From Joostella atrarenae (GTDB lineage: Bacteria > Bacteroidota > Bacteroidia > Flavobacteriales > Flavobacteriaceae): DNA of 64,000 nucleotides. Below the pieces are notes generated by a model that saw only the letters and a list, made by a program, of their open reading frames with translations, searched no databases and was not told the origin of the DNA. Below, in pieces: positions 17,825 through 27,113 of this stretch. The DNA lies in the NCBI RefSeq assembly GCF_021764745.1, contig NZ_JAETXX010000002.1, positions 124,001 to 188,000 of the forward strand, given 5' to 3'. The stretch's first letter is position 1. Each line of letters begins with the position of its first letter. The translations under genes were made by a program, and so were the position numbers.

Positions 17825-19009
17825 ATGTTTATGGATCAAAATCAGAAATTACCTAAATCTTTGCTCTATTTGATGGCCTTTGGAGCCGGGCTCATCGTTG
17901 CAAATAATTATTACAATCAACCTTTACTAGGTTTAATAGCTAAAAGTTTTCAGGTTTCAGAATCCGAAGTAAGTAATATTCCTCTATTTACTCAAGTAGG
18001 ATATGCTTTTGGATTACTATTTCTAATTCCGTTAGGAGATAAATTCAACAGAAAGAAATTAATGTTAGTAGATTTTCTACTGATCATAGTTTCATTGATT
18101 ATTGCTGCCACTTCATCTTCGCTAATAATTCTGATAATAGCCAGTTTTATGATTGGTTTTTCTTCAGTTATTCCTCAATTTTTTGTTCCTATGGCTGCGC
18201 AGCTAGCTAATCCTAATGAGCGAGGAAAAGCGATAGGCATTGTTATGAGTGGTTTATTAATTGGGATACTTGGGAGTCGCTTTATTAGTGGCTTTGTTGG
18301 AGAATATTTTGGTTGGCGTGCTATGTATTATATAGCAGCTGTAGCAGTTTCACTATATGGTATTTTGATTTATTTTAAGCTCCCTGCTATTACTTCAGAA
18401 TTTAAAGGAACTTATAAGGAGTTGATGAAATCTATTTGGTTTTATTTTAAATCTGATAGCACTTTACGTTTAGCTTCTTTACGTGGAGCTATAGGTTTTG
18501 CTGGATTTAGTGCTTTTTGGACCACTCTTGTTTTTTTATTAGAAGATGTGTTTAATTATGGTAGCGGTGTAGCGGGAGCTTTTGGAGCCTTGGGTATCTG
18601 TGGAGCTTTAGCAGCGAATGTAATGGGGAAATTGAGCGACCGAATGAATAAGAATAAAGTAATTCTTATTGCTATTATAATTATGATATTCGCATGGTTG
18701 GTATTTTACTTTTCTACGGCATCTATTATAGGATTGGTAATTGGTGTTATTTTACTTGATATGGGACTACAATCGTTACACATTACGAATCAAAGTATCA
18801 TTTTATCTGGTAGCCCTGAAGCAGGAAATCGGATCAATACCATATATATGGTAATTTACTTTATTGGTGGAGCACTTGGCACCATAACTGGAGCTCAGAT
18901 ATGGGAAATGTTCCATTGGAAAGGAGTAGCAGTGCTAGGAATGACCTATACCGTATTCATATTGTTTTTTCATGTATTGTATAAAAAACCAATCAATACA
19001 CAGTCTTAA
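17825..19009 (+). CDS. Major facilitator superfamily transporter
   Basis: The 394-residue protein has twelve predicted membrane helices and MFS hallmarks: the loop 2-3 motif GDKFNRKKLM (residues about 73-82) and the related GKLSDRMNKNKVI in the second half. The N-terminal segment GLIVANNYYNQPLLGLI resembles the YnfM/Bcr-type drug and metabolite exporters. The substrate is not evident. Either ATG at 17825 or at 17831 (MDQNQKLPK) may be the start. It lies 29 bases after cmk and may be co-transcribed with it. Confidence 0.82.
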   Translation: MFMDQNQKLPKSLLYLMAFGAGLIVANNYYNQPLLGLIAKSFQVSESEVSNIPLFTQVGYAFGLLFLIPLGDKFNRKKLMLVDFLLIIVSLIIAATSSSLIILIIASFMIGFSSVIPQFFVPMAAQLANPNERGKAIGIVMSGLLIGILGSRFISGFVGEYFGWRAMYYIAAVAVSLYGILIYFKLPAITSEFKGTYKELMKSIWFYFKSDSTLRLASLRGAIGFAGFSAFWTTLVFLLEDVFNYGSGVAGAFGALGICGALAANVMGKLSDRMNKNKVILIAIIIMIFAWLVFYFSTASIIGLVIGVILLDMGLQSLHITNQSIILSGSPEAGNRINTIYMVIYFIGGALGTITGAQIWEMFHWKGVAVLGMTYTVFILFFHVLYKKPINTQS

Positions 19010-19043
19010 GATGATAAAGATTGATTTTTGTCTTCCTAATTAT

Positions 19044-19073
19044 TTGAATATCAAAAATTAAGTTGTAAATTTG
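19044..19073 (+). promoter_or_regulatory. Bacteroidota-type promoter of rpsA
   Basis: TTG at 19044-19046 and TAAATTTG at 19066-19073 are separated by 19 bases, an exact fit to the TTG-N19-TAnnTTTG consensus. Transcription would begin near 19080, leaving a leader of about 120 bases before rpsA. This is the best promoter match I found in the window, as expected for a ribosomal protein gene. Confidence 0.75.
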
Positions 19074-19198
19074 CACTCCTTTTTAGCAAACCAAAGAGAA
19101 AAAAAGGGTTTTTAAATAATTTATATATAAACATCTTCTGTGTTTAAATTTTGCTAATCTCTTGATTTAATACAGAATACAAATCTTAATCAGCAAAC

Positions 19199-21019
19199 AT
19201 GGCTGAATCTAAAGAAACACAAAAAGAGCAAGTTGCAGAAACTAAATCTGCAGAAGCTACACAAGAAGTAAAAGAAACAGTTTCTCAGGAAGAGTTTCTT
19301 AAAAACTTTAACTGGCACAATTACCAAGAAGGTATTGACCAAGTTGAAGATTCTAAATTACAAGAATTCGAAAACTTAGTTGCAGAAAACTTCGTAGACA
19401 CCGCTGATGAAGAGGTTGTTGAAGGAACTGTAGTTCACTTAACAGACAGAGAAGCGATTATTGATATCAATGCGAAGTCTGAAGGAGTTATTTCTTTAAA
19501 CGAGTTTCGTTACAATCCAAACTTAAAAGTAGGAGACAAGGTTGAAGTTTTAATCGACGTTCGCGAAGATAAAACTGGACAATTAATATTATCTCACCGT
19601 AAGGCTAGAACTATCAAGGCTTGGGATAGAGTTAATGCAGCTCATGATAAAGCTGAAATCGTTAATGGTTTTGTTAAGTGCAGAACTAAAGGTGGTATGA
19701 TTGTAGACGTATTCGGAATCGAAGCGTTCTTACCTGGATCTCAAATTGATGTGAAGCCAATTCGTGATTACGATGCTTATGTTGGTAAAACAATGGAATT
19801 CAAAGTGGTTAAAATTAATCATGAGTTCAAAAACGTTGTTGTATCTCACAAAGCTCTTATCGAGGCAGATATCGAAGAACAGAAAAAAGAAATCATCGGG
19901 CAGCTTGAAAAAGGTCAAGTTCTTGAAGGAACCGTTAAGAATATTACATCTTACGGGGTATTCATCGATCTTGGTGGCGTAGATGGTCTTATCCATATTA
20001 CAGATCTTTCTTGGTCTCGTATCAACCATCCAAATGAGGTTGTTGAATTAGATCAGAAATTAAACGTTGTAATCTTAGACTTTGATGATAACAAGTCTAG
20101 AATTCAATTAGGTCTTAAACAATTACAGAAACACCCATGGGAAGCTTTAGGTGATGAAGTAAAAGTTGGTGATCAAGTTAAAGGTAAAGTAGTTGTTATT
20201 GCAGATTACGGTGCGTTTATCGAAGTAGCTGACGGTGTTGAAGGTCTTATCCACGTTTCTGAAATGTCTTGGTCTACACACTTACGTTCGGCTCAAGATT
20301 TCGTGAAAGTTGGAGATGAAGTACAAGCAGTAGTGCTTACTTTAGATCGTGAAGATCGTAAAATGTCTCTTGGTATCAAGCAATTAACGCCAGATCCATG
20401 GACAGATATTACAACTAAATATCCTGTAGGTTCTAAGCACACAGGAATCGTTCGTAACTTTACAAACTTTGGAGTTTTTGTTGAATTAGAAGAAGGAATT
20501 GACGGATTGATTTATATCTCTGATCTTTCTTGGACTAAGAAAATCAAACACCCATCTGAATTTGTAAATGTTGGTGATAAGTTAGAAGTTGAAGTTCTTG
20601 AACTAGATGTTGATGGACGTAAACTAAGCCTTGGTCACAAACAAACTACTGAAAACCCATGGGATAAGTACGAAACAGAATTTGCTGAAGGTACTATTCA
20701 CAATGCGGAAATCGGAGAGATTGTAGATAAAGGTGCTACTATCGATTTCAATGAAGATATCGTTGCTTTCGTTCCATCTCGTCATTTAGAGAAAGAAGAT
20801 GGTAAGAAGTTGAAAAAAGGAGATACTGCTGATTTCAAAATCATTGAGTTCAATAAAGAATTCAAAAGAGTAGTTGCTTCTCATACAGCTATCTTCAAAG
20901 AAGAAGAAGAGAAAAATGTAAAAGCTGCTACAAAACGTAGTAACCAAGCAGAGAAAACAACTCTTGGTGATGCTAATGCAGAGCTTCAAGCATTAAAAGA
21001 TAAAATGGAAGGGAAATAA
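19199..21019 (+). CDS. rpsA: 30S ribosomal protein S1
   Basis: The 606-residue protein carries six S1 OB-fold repeats (roughly residues 58-130, 147-216, 233-305, 318-391, 404-478 and 493-562). The clearest are GTVKNITSYGVFIDLGGVDG, GKVVVIADYGAFIEVADGVE and GIVRNFTNFGVFVELEEGID. S1 binds mRNA on the small subunit. An acidic N-terminal extension rich in Glu and Lys precedes the first repeat. Codon use is more polished than in neighbours (more C-ending codons), as expected for high expression. A strong promoter and a strong terminator flank it. Confidence 0.97.
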   Translation: MAESKETQKEQVAETKSAEATQEVKETVSQEEFLKNFNWHNYQEGIDQVEDSKLQEFENLVAENFVDTADEEVVEGTVVHLTDREAIIDINAKSEGVISLNEFRYNPNLKVGDKVEVLIDVREDKTGQLILSHRKARTIKAWDRVNAAHDKAEIVNGFVKCRTKGGMIVDVFGIEAFLPGSQIDVKPIRDYDAYVGKTMEFKVVKINHEFKNVVVSHKALIEADIEEQKKEIIGQLEKGQVLEGTVKNITSYGVFIDLGGVDGLIHITDLSWSRINHPNEVVELDQKLNVVILDFDDNKSRIQLGLKQLQKHPWEALGDEVKVGDQVKGKVVVIADYGAFIEVADGVEGLIHVSEMSWSTHLRSAQDFVKVGDEVQAVVLTLDREDRKMSLGIKQLTPDPWTDITTKYPVGSKHTGIVRNFTNFGVFVELEEGIDGLIYISDLSWTKKIKHPSEFVNVGDKLEVEVLELDVDGRKLSLGHKQTTENPWDKYETEFAEGTIHNAEIGEIVDKGATIDFNEDIVAFVPSRHLEKEDGKKLKKGDTADFKIIEFNKEFKRVVASHTAIFKEEEEKNVKAATKRSNQAEKTTLGDANAELQALKDKMEGK

Positions 21020-21043
21020 TAATTTCCAATTCATTTAAAAATT

Positions 21044-21072
21044 AAACCCTCCAATTTTTGGAGGGTTTTTTT
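21044..21072 (+). terminator. Intrinsic terminator of rpsA
   Basis: An 11-bp perfect stem (21044-21054 with 21058-21068, AAACCCTCCAA) with a 3-base loop runs into a T tract ending at 21072. Confidence 0.9.
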
Positions 21073-21142
21073 ATGCTTTAACTTTAAATTAAAGTCTGAA
21101 TATTCACTTGATAATTAATATTTCTGTTACGTTGTGTAGTTA

Positions 21143-22447
21143 TTAACTCACTGCTTCTTTGTATACTTTTAAGCAGCGTTCTCTCGCTTCTTTATGGTCC
21201 ACAATAGGATCCGGATATGTAAGTTCATTTAAATCTGTCACCCAAGTATTAATATATTTTAAATCTTTATCGAACTTTTTAATTTGAGTGGTAGGATTAA
21301 AAATTCTAAAATAAGGAGCAGCATCAACGCCACTTCCTGCGGCCCATTGCCAATTACCAACATTACTAGAAAGTTCGTAATCTAAGAGCTTTTCTGCGAA
21401 ATAAGCTTCTCCCCATCGCCAATCGATTAGCAAATGCTTGCACAGAAAACTAGCAACAACCATTCTAACTCTATTATGCATGTATCCAGTGGTATTCAAT
21501 TCTCGCATTCCAGCATCCACTAATGGATAGCCAGTTTTCCCTTCACACCACTTCTTAAATTCAGCTTCATTATTTCTCCATTCTATTCGATCATATTTCT
21601 CTCTAAAAGCATTATTTACTGTCTTAGGGAAGTGCCATAGAATCTGCATAAAAAACTCTCTCCAAATCAGTTCATTCCAAAAAGTTTGCTCTTCAGCTTC
21701 TAACGCTTTCTTTAATATTTTTCTGATACCTACTGTCCCAAATCTTAAGTGTACACTTATGTTAGAAGTTCCATTTTCAGCAGGAAAATCTCTGTTCTCC
21801 TTGTAGTTATCAATTAGTGTAGGAGTAATATCGTAGTCTTTTACTTCAACTGTAGATTTTGTAAAACCTATTTCAGATAAACTAACATGTGGTAAGCGTG
21901 TATTCTTAACTAAGTTGTTTAAATACTGACTCGTATAATGAACGTTTAAATTCTTTTTACTGAAGTGTTCTCTCCATTTTTTCATGTAAGGAGTATACAC
22001 AACATAAGGGTCTCCGTCGTCTTTTACTACTTCATCCTTTTCAAAAAATACTTGGTCTTTATAAGTTTCAAACTCTATTTTTTTACTAGCTAATAATTCC
22101 TTTATTTCTTCATCTCTTTTTTTAGCGTATGGCTCATAATCACGGTTTGTAAAAACTTTATTGATATTATATGTAGATGAAAGTTCCTTAAATATTTCTT
22201 TAGGTTCCCCGTAGAATAGTGCTATAGAACTATCGAGCTTATCTTGTAGTTCATCTCTCATATTTTGTAGAGTTTTAAAAATAAAACTTACTCGAGCATC
22301 ATTTTTTGGGAGATCTTCAAGTATTTTCTTGTCGAATATGAAGATTGGCATTACTGGATTCTCAGCTTTTAAAGCTTCCAAAAAGCCCACATTATCGTCT
22401 AATCTAAGATCTCTACGGAACCAAAAAATATTAATATTATTTTCCAT
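21143..22447 (-). CDS. phrB: Deoxyribodipyrimidine photolyase/cryptochrome family protein
   Basis: The 434-residue protein has an N-terminal alpha/beta antenna domain (starting INIFWFRRDLRLDDNVGFLEAL) and a C-terminal FAD-binding helical domain. The latter has ELIWREFFMQIL, then GYPLVDAGMRELNTTGYMHN, RMVVASFLCKHLLIDWRWGE and NVGNWQWAAGSG. These are the flavin and DNA contacts of class I CPD photolyases, which repair UV dimers with blue light. The tryptophan-rich electron-transfer positions look intact. A cryptochrome role cannot be excluded, but the complete motif set favours repair. A TACTTTTG box lies at 22465-22472 on this strand. Confidence 0.9.
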   Translation of the reverse strand: MENNINIFWFRRDLRLDDNVGFLEALKAENPVMPIFIFDKKILEDLPKNDARVSFIFKTLQNMRDELQDKLDSSIALFYGEPKEIFKELSSTYNINKVFTNRDYEPYAKKRDEEIKELLASKKIEFETYKDQVFFEKDEVVKDDGDPYVVYTPYMKKWREHFSKKNLNVHYTSQYLNNLVKNTRLPHVSLSEIGFTKSTVEVKDYDITPTLIDNYKENRDFPAENGTSNISVHLRFGTVGIRKILKKALEAEEQTFWNELIWREFFMQILWHFPKTVNNAFREKYDRIEWRNNEAEFKKWCEGKTGYPLVDAGMRELNTTGYMHNRVRMVVASFLCKHLLIDWRWGEAYFAEKLLDYELSSNVGNWQWAAGSGVDAAPYFRIFNPTTQIKKFDKDLKYINTWVTDLNELTYPDPIVDHKEARERCLKVYKEAVS

Positions 22448-22601
22448 CTGAATAGTTTTCCATACAAAAGTAGTATAATTTTGTTTATTATTTAGTGATT
22501 TTCATTAAACAATATCGTTAGTATTATTTAAGATTTTGTTAACATTTCAACTTTACTTAATACGTAAATTCGTGTGATAAAAAACTAATTAAAAACAAAC
22601 A

Positions 22602-23447
22602 ATGAAAAAATTAATCTTACTAATTTGTGCTGTTTTAGGGTCTTATGCTTTAAACGCACAGGTAACAACGCCGCAGCCAAGTCCAACTTCAAAATTGGAG
22701 CAGAAAGTTGGTTTAACAGAGGTTACAATAGCCTATTCAAGACCATCTATGAGAGGTAGAGCTATTTTTGGAGAATTAGTGCCTTTTGGTGAAGTCTGGA
22801 GAACTGGAGCTAATCAGAATACAATAGTTACTTTTAGCGATGATGTGAAAATAGGAGGGAAAGATGTGAAAAAAGGGAGTTATGCGCTTTTTTCTAAGCC
22901 TAACAAAAATAGTTGGGATGTATACTTTTATAATGATACTAATAACTGGGGAAATCCTGAAAAATGGGATGACAGTAAAGTAGTAGCCAAAGTTACAGCT
23001 ACACCTTATGAATTACCTTTTGAAGTTGAAACTTTTACTATCGATGTAGATAACTTAACTAATAATGGTGCTTCTTTAGGAATCGTTTGGGAAAATACAT
23101 ATGTGGGAGTTCCTTTTGAAGTTCCAACTAAAGAGAAAGCTACAGCAAGTATTAAAAAAGTAATGAATGGGCCACAATCTGGCGATTATTATGCTGCAGC
23201 TGTTTACTATTTACAAGAAGGTCAGGATTTAGATCAAGCTCAAGAATGGATGGATAAAGCTATTTCTGAACAAAAAGAAGCTCCTTTTTGGATGTTAAGA
23301 CAGAAGTCACTTATTCAAGCTAAACAGGGAGATACAAAAGGAGCTATTGAGACTGCGAAAAAGTCTTTGGCTGCTGCTGAAAAAGCTGGTAATAAAGACT
23401 ATGTAAAGCTTAACCAAGATTCTATAGCAGAATGGGGAGCTAAATAG
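22602..23447 (+). CDS. Secreted DUF2911 family protein
   Basis: The 281-residue protein has a signal peptide (residues 1-19, ending LNAQ). The DUF2911 domain covers about residues 25-180: QKVGLTEVTIAYSRPSMRGR, then FGEVWRTGANQNTIVTFSDDV and KKGSYALFSKPNKNSWDVYF. The C-terminal 80 residues form helical, TPR-like repeats (LDQAQEWMDKAI and DTKGAIETAKKSLAAAEKAG). The family is common in Bacteroidota; its function is unknown. It is monocistronic, with its own hairpin terminator. Confidence 0.85.
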   Translation: MKKLILLICAVLGSYALNAQVTTPQPSPTSKLEQKVGLTEVTIAYSRPSMRGRAIFGELVPFGEVWRTGANQNTIVTFSDDVKIGGKDVKKGSYALFSKPNKNSWDVYFYNDTNNWGNPEKWDDSKVVAKVTATPYELPFEVETFTIDVDNLTNNGASLGIVWENTYVGVPFEVPTKEKATASIKKVMNGPQSGDYYAAAVYYLQEGQDLDQAQEWMDKAISEQKEAPFWMLRQKSLIQAKQGDTKGAIETAKKSLAAAEKAGNKDYVKLNQDSIAEWGAK

Positions 23448-23474
23448 TTTTTATATTATAAATGAATTTGAAAG

Positions 23475-23499
23475 AGACTGCTTAAATGCAGTCTTTTTT
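23475..23499. terminator. Hairpin terminator between convergent genes
   Basis: AGACTGC (23475-23481) and GCAGTCT (23488-23494) form a 7-bp stem with a 6-base loop, followed by a T run to 23499. It terminates the DUF2911 gene. It also lies just past the convergent aldehyde dehydrogenase stop. Confidence 0.8.
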
Positions 23500-23503
23500 G
23501 TTT

Positions 23504-24883
23504 TTAAATGAAATTTTTTAGTTTTCTTACAAGGTTTAATTTTCCTTCATAAGGGGCATATTTCAATGGGATATCCAACCATGTTCCTCTTCTTACAACC
23601 GACTTATGATGTGAGAAAACATCAAAAGTTAGATTTCCATGATAGGCTCCAATACCACTTTGTCCAACACCACCAAATGGGAGTCTCTTGTTTACAAAAT
23701 GCACAATAGTATCGTTTATAACACCTCCTCCATAAGAGAATTGGTTCATTACTTTATTAGAAAAGTTCTTGCGACTCGAAAATACATATAAAGAAAGGGG
23801 CTTCTCATATTTGGAAATAACATCACTAATTTCTTCTTCAGTATTATAACTGATAATCGGTAGCAATGGTCCAAAAATCTCCTCTTTCATAACATCACTA
23901 TCTAAACTAGGTTCCGTTATTAAAGTTGGAGAAATATAGCAATCAGTTCGATCAATTTGACCTCCAAAAGTGACTTTTTCATAGTCGATTAAATCGGCTA
24001 GTCTGTCAAAATTACGTTGGTTTACAATTCGAGGGTAATCAGGAGAATTCTTCGGGTTATCAGAATATGCAGCGATTATTTCTTCCTTTAAAAAGGCTAT
24101 CAACTTATCTTTAACTTCGGAAGCTACCAGAATATAATCTGGAGCGATACAGGTTTGTCCACCATTTAAAAACTTACCCCAAACAATTCTTCGTGCTGCT
24201 TGTTGTAGTTTAGCTGTTTCATCAACAATGCATGGGTTTTTCCCTCCTAATTCTAAGGTTACAGGAGTAAGGTTATTAGCTGCAGCTTGGTAAACAATTT
24301 TTCCCACTTGCGGACTCCCAGTAAAAAATATATAATCCCATCGTTCTTTAAGCAGTGCTGTAGAAGCATCTTTATCACCTTGAGTAACACTTACATAGTT
24401 TTCAGGAAATACTGCACTGATAATTTCTGAAATTATATTAGCCGTATTTGGGGTTAACTCCGAAGGCTTAATCACTGCTGTATTTCCCGCTGCAATGGCT
24501 CCAATTAAAGGGGATATGGCTAATTGAAACGGATAGTTCCAAGGAGCAATAATTAATACTGTTCCATAAGGTTCTTTAATGATTTTAGCAGAGGAGGGGA
24601 AGTTGATTAGCGAAGGTGATACCGCTTTTGGCTTTGCCCAAGAGTAGATCTTTTTTATGGCATCATTGAGTTCTCCTAAAATATATTGTGTTTCACTTAA
24701 TAATGATTCAAATTCTGATTTTTTAAAATCTGCATACAAAGCATCGCAAATGTCTTTCTCACGAATTTCTATCTCAGATTTTAATTTTCTTAGAATATTT
24801 TTTCTCGCTTTTAAATCTCTTGTAGTCCCTTTGTTATAGTAAGCTTTCTGCTCTTCTAAGACCTGTTTAATTTGATTTTCCAT
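23504..24883 (-). CDS. Aldehyde dehydrogenase family protein
   Basis: The 459-residue NAD(P)-dependent aldehyde dehydrogenase starts at ATG 24883. The frame continues two codons upstream to a TTG, which is less likely. Motifs: PWNYPFQLAISPLIGAIAAGN with the cofactor Lys in KPSELTP, FTGSPQVGKIV, catalytic Glu in TLELGGKNP, catalytic Cys in GGQTCIAPDY, and EEIFGPLLPI. The short length and C-terminal hydrophobic end resemble ALDH3-type fatty aldehyde dehydrogenases (with RLPFGGVGQSGIGAYHG). It probably oxidises medium or long-chain aldehydes. It diverges from the ilv leader, so its start region shares the 58-base gap before the leader peptide. Confidence 0.9.
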   Translation of the reverse strand: MENQIKQVLEEQKAYYNKGTTRDLKARKNILRKLKSEIEIREKDICDALYADFKKSEFESLLSETQYILGELNDAIKKIYSWAKPKAVSPSLINFPSSAKIIKEPYGTVLIIAPWNYPFQLAISPLIGAIAAGNTAVIKPSELTPNTANIISEIISAVFPENYVSVTQGDKDASTALLKERWDYIFFTGSPQVGKIVYQAAANNLTPVTLELGGKNPCIVDETAKLQQAARRIVWGKFLNGGQTCIAPDYILVASEVKDKLIAFLKEEIIAAYSDNPKNSPDYPRIVNQRNFDRLADLIDYEKVTFGGQIDRTDCYISPTLITEPSLDSDVMKEEIFGPLLPIISYNTEEEISDVISKYEKPLSLYVFSSRKNFSNKVMNQFSYGGGVINDTIVHFVNKRLPFGGVGQSGIGAYHGNLTFDVFSHHKSVVRRGTWLDIPLKYAPYEGKLNLVRKLKNFI

Positions 24884-24927
24884 TTGCAATTAAAGTAAAA
24901 ATGTTTTTTCAAGTTAGAAATTATATC

Positions 24928-24935
24928 TAATATTG
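24928..24935 (+). promoter_or_regulatory. Weak candidate -7 box for the ilv leader transcript
   Basis: TAATATTG differs from TAnnTTTG at one base. It lies just before the leader peptide start, so transcription from it would begin very close to the ATG at 24941. No clear TTG element is present at the expected distance. The divergent spacing to the dehydrogenase start (24883) leaves little other room for a promoter. Confidence 0.25.
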
Positions 24936-24940
24936 TAGTA

Positions 24941-25003
24941 ATGAAAACGCAAATAATTAATATCATTTCTATTCTAGTCGCTGTGATTATTTCACGGGGA
25001 TAG
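24941..25003 (+). CDS. ilvL: Isoleucine-rich leader peptide of the ilv operon attenuator
   Basis: The 20-codon frame encodes MKTQIINIISILVAVIISRG and then TAG. Seven of the 20 codons are Ile, with two Val and one Leu, so half are branched-chain amino acids, which are the products of the operon 320 bases downstream. The stop codon touches a GGAAGG segment (25003-25008) that can pair with the left arm of the following terminator. The architecture is that of the classical enterobacterial ilv leader peptides, although this sequence is unrelated to them. The symbol is used by analogy. Confidence 0.8.
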   Translation: MKTQIINIISILVAVIISRG

Positions 25004-25058
25004 GAAGGAGTGTATATTATATCAATATAGCAAGCCTTCCTTTTTGGAAGGCTTTTTT
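25003..25058 (+). promoter_or_regulatory. Transcription attenuator of the ilv operon (antiterminator/terminator switch)
   Basis: Terminator: AAGCCTTCC (25032-25040) pairs with GGAAGGCTT (25046-25054) over a 5-base T loop, followed by T to 25058. Antiterminator: GGAAGG (25003-25008) pairs with CCTTCC (25035-25040), supported inside by TATATT (25013-25018) with AATATA (25024-25029). The two structures are mutually exclusive. A ribosome that reaches the leader stop masks GGAAGG and allows termination; one stalled at the Ile codons leaves GGAAGG free and favours read-through. A pause-type hairpin, CTGTGA/TCACGG (24981-24986 with 24992-24997), lies within the leader codons. Confidence 0.8.
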
Positions 25059-25060
25059 AG

Positions 25061-25326
25061 TTTATGGCAATACCTAAAAACTATATTGTTATAGTAAAAT
25101 AGCTAGCTAAGGATTGATTGATAAAGTAAATAAACGCTCTTAAAAAAGGTAAATAAAAGCGTTTGAATGTCCTAAAAATATACATTTAAATAGCTGTATA
25201 TCAGTAATGTAGTTATTTATTAAGGGTGTTGGATTTAAAGTTAAAAAAGAAATGCTTTAAAATTTATAAATACAATAGTATATTTTTGAATAAAATTAGA
25301 TAATACTTTAAAATTTAACATATAAA
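25061..25326 (+). other. Long AT-rich leader between attenuator and ilvD with a possible second promoter
   Basis: The 266 bases contain a 7-bp hairpin AAACGCT/AGCGTTT (25132-25138 with 25158-25164). They also contain TATTTTTG at 25281-25288, an exact -7 match lying 38 bases before the ilvD start. If used, that promoter would bypass the attenuator. No other gene or structured RNA is recognisable here. Confidence 0.35.
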
Positions 25327-27009
25327 GTGAATTTAAAAAAATTTAGTCACCAAGTAACACAAGACCCAACGCTTCCAGCTGCACAAGCTATGTTACACGC
25401 ATTGGGCTTAACAGATGAAGATTTACAAAAACCTTTTATAGGGATTGCAAGTACAGGTTATGAGGGAAACCCTTGTAATATGCATCTTAACGACCTAGCA
25501 AAGCATGTTAAAAAAGGAACTGCTAATGCAGACACGGTAGGATTAATTTTTAATACTATAGGAGTTAGTGATGGTATTTCTAACGGAACACCAGGAATGA
25601 AGTTCTCACTACCTTCTAGAGATATTATTGCAGATTCTATGGAAACTGTAGTAGAGGCTATGAGCTATGATGGTTTGATTACAGTAGTAGGTTGTGATAA
25701 AAATATGCCAGGAGCTTTAATGGCGCAATTGAGGTTAAATAGACCGTCTATTTTAGTGTATGGAGGAACGATTGCTTCTGGATGCCATAATGGAAAAAAA
25801 TTAGATATTATATCTGCATTTGAGGCTTATGGCCAAAAAGTAGCAGGAACTATAGATGAGTCAGAGTACAAAGAAGTGATTCATAAAGCATGTCCTGGAG
25901 CTGGAGCTTGTGGTGGGATGTATACTGCAAACACAATGGCTTCTGCAATAGAAGCTTTAGGGATGTCATTGCCTTTTAACTCTTCAAATCCTGCGATTAG
26001 TAATAATAATCTTAAGGAAGAAGAGTGTGTAAAAGCAGGAGAGGCGCTTCGTTTATTATTAGAAAAAGATATTAAACCTTCTGATATTGTTACTAAAAAA
26101 TCTTTAGAAAATGCCTTTAGATTGGTAACAGTTCTTGGAGGTTCTACGAATGCCGTTCTTCACTTTTTAGCAATTGCTAAAGCTGCTCAGGTAGAATTTA
26201 CTTTAGACGATTTTAAAAAGATAAGCGATAATACTCCATTGCTAGCTGATTTAAAGCCTAGTGGTAAATATTCAATGGAAGATTTGCATGGTGTAGGGGG
26301 AATTCCTGGAGTGCTTAAATATATGTTAGATAACGATATGCTTCATGGAGATTGTCTAACGGTAACAGGTAAAACTATAGCTGAGAATTTAAAAGATGTT
26401 CCAAATTTAATTGCGAATCAAGAGATTGTAAAAACTTTAGACAAGCCTATTAAAGAAACAGGACATATTAGAATATTATTTGGAAATCTAGCTACAGAAG
26501 GTGCTGTTGCTAAAATTACAGGTAAAGAAGGCTTGTCTTTTAGAGGAACTGCAAATGTTTTTGATGGAGAAGATGCTGTAAATGAAGGGATAAAAACTGG
26601 AAAAGTAAAAAAAGGAGATGTCGTCATTATCCGCTACGAAGGGCCAAAAGGTGGACCAGGAATGCCGGAAATGCTAAAACCGACTTCTTCAATTATGGGA
26701 GCTGGTTTAGGTAAAGAAGTAGCATTAATTACAGACGGGCGTTTTTCTGGAGGATCTCATGGTTTCGTAGTGGGACACGTAGCACCGGAAGCACAAGTTG
26801 GAGGTAATATCGCTTTAGTAGAAAACGGAGATATTATTGCAATCGACGCTGTTAATAATACTATTAATATCGAGATTTCTGATGAAGAGCTTGCAAAAAG
26901 AAAAGAAAAATGGAAAGCTCCAGCTTTAAAAGTACAAAGAGGAGCATTATATAAATATGCAAAAACAGTTTCATCAGCTTCAAAAGGTTGTGTAACTGAC
27001 GAGTTTTAG
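25327..27009 (+). CDS. ilvD: Dihydroxy-acid dehydratase
   Basis: The 560-residue iron-sulphur enzyme converts dihydroxyisovalerate and dihydroxymethylvalerate to the 2-oxo acids of valine and isoleucine synthesis. Cluster-binding cysteines are visible in [21 protein letters not shown] and [19 protein letters not shown]. The C-terminal [18 protein letters not shown] is conserved. The start is GTG at 25327, giving an N-terminus ([20 protein letters not shown]) that fits the family. It is the first structural gene after the attenuator. Confidence 0.96.
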   Translation: MNLKKFSHQVTQDPTLPAAQAMLHALGLTDEDLQKPFIGIASTGYEGNPCNMHLNDLAKHVKKGTANADTVGLIFNTIGVSDGISNGTPGMKFSLPSRDIIADSMETVVEAMSYDGLITVVGCDKNMPGALMAQLRLNRPSILVYGGTIASGCHNGKKLDIISAFEAYGQKVAGTIDESEYKEVIHKACPGAGACGGMYTANTMASAIEALGMSLPFNSSNPAISNNNLKEEECVKAGEALRLLLEKDIKPSDIVTKKSLENAFRLVTVLGGSTNAVLHFLAIAKAAQVEFTLDDFKKISDNTPLLADLKPSGKYSMEDLHGVGGIPGVLKYMLDNDMLHGDCLTVTGKTIAENLKDVPNLIANQEIVKTLDKPIKETGHIRILFGNLATEGAVAKITGKEGLSFRGTANVFDGEDAVNEGIKTGKVKKGDVVIIRYEGPKGGPGMPEMLKPTSSIMGAGLGKEVALITDGRFSGGSHGFVVGHVAPEAQVGGNIALVENGDIIAIDAVNNTINIEISDEELAKRKEKWKAPALKVQRGALYKYAKTVSSASKGCVTDEF

Positions 27010-27113
27010 AAAAAATCCAATACTGTTTTATTATTCAGCAATAAAAAGACTAGAATACTAAAACGTCAATTTGATAATTGCGGACTCGATTCGTAACTAA
27101 TAGATTGTTACTT

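Noticed and set aside
27078-27113. Upstream-extended starts for ilvB, gapN-like, mnmE, dps, kinase and several hypothetical genes
   Set aside because: The extra residues are not family-like, while a downstream ATG gives the expected N-terminus in each case. The shorter forms are reported.
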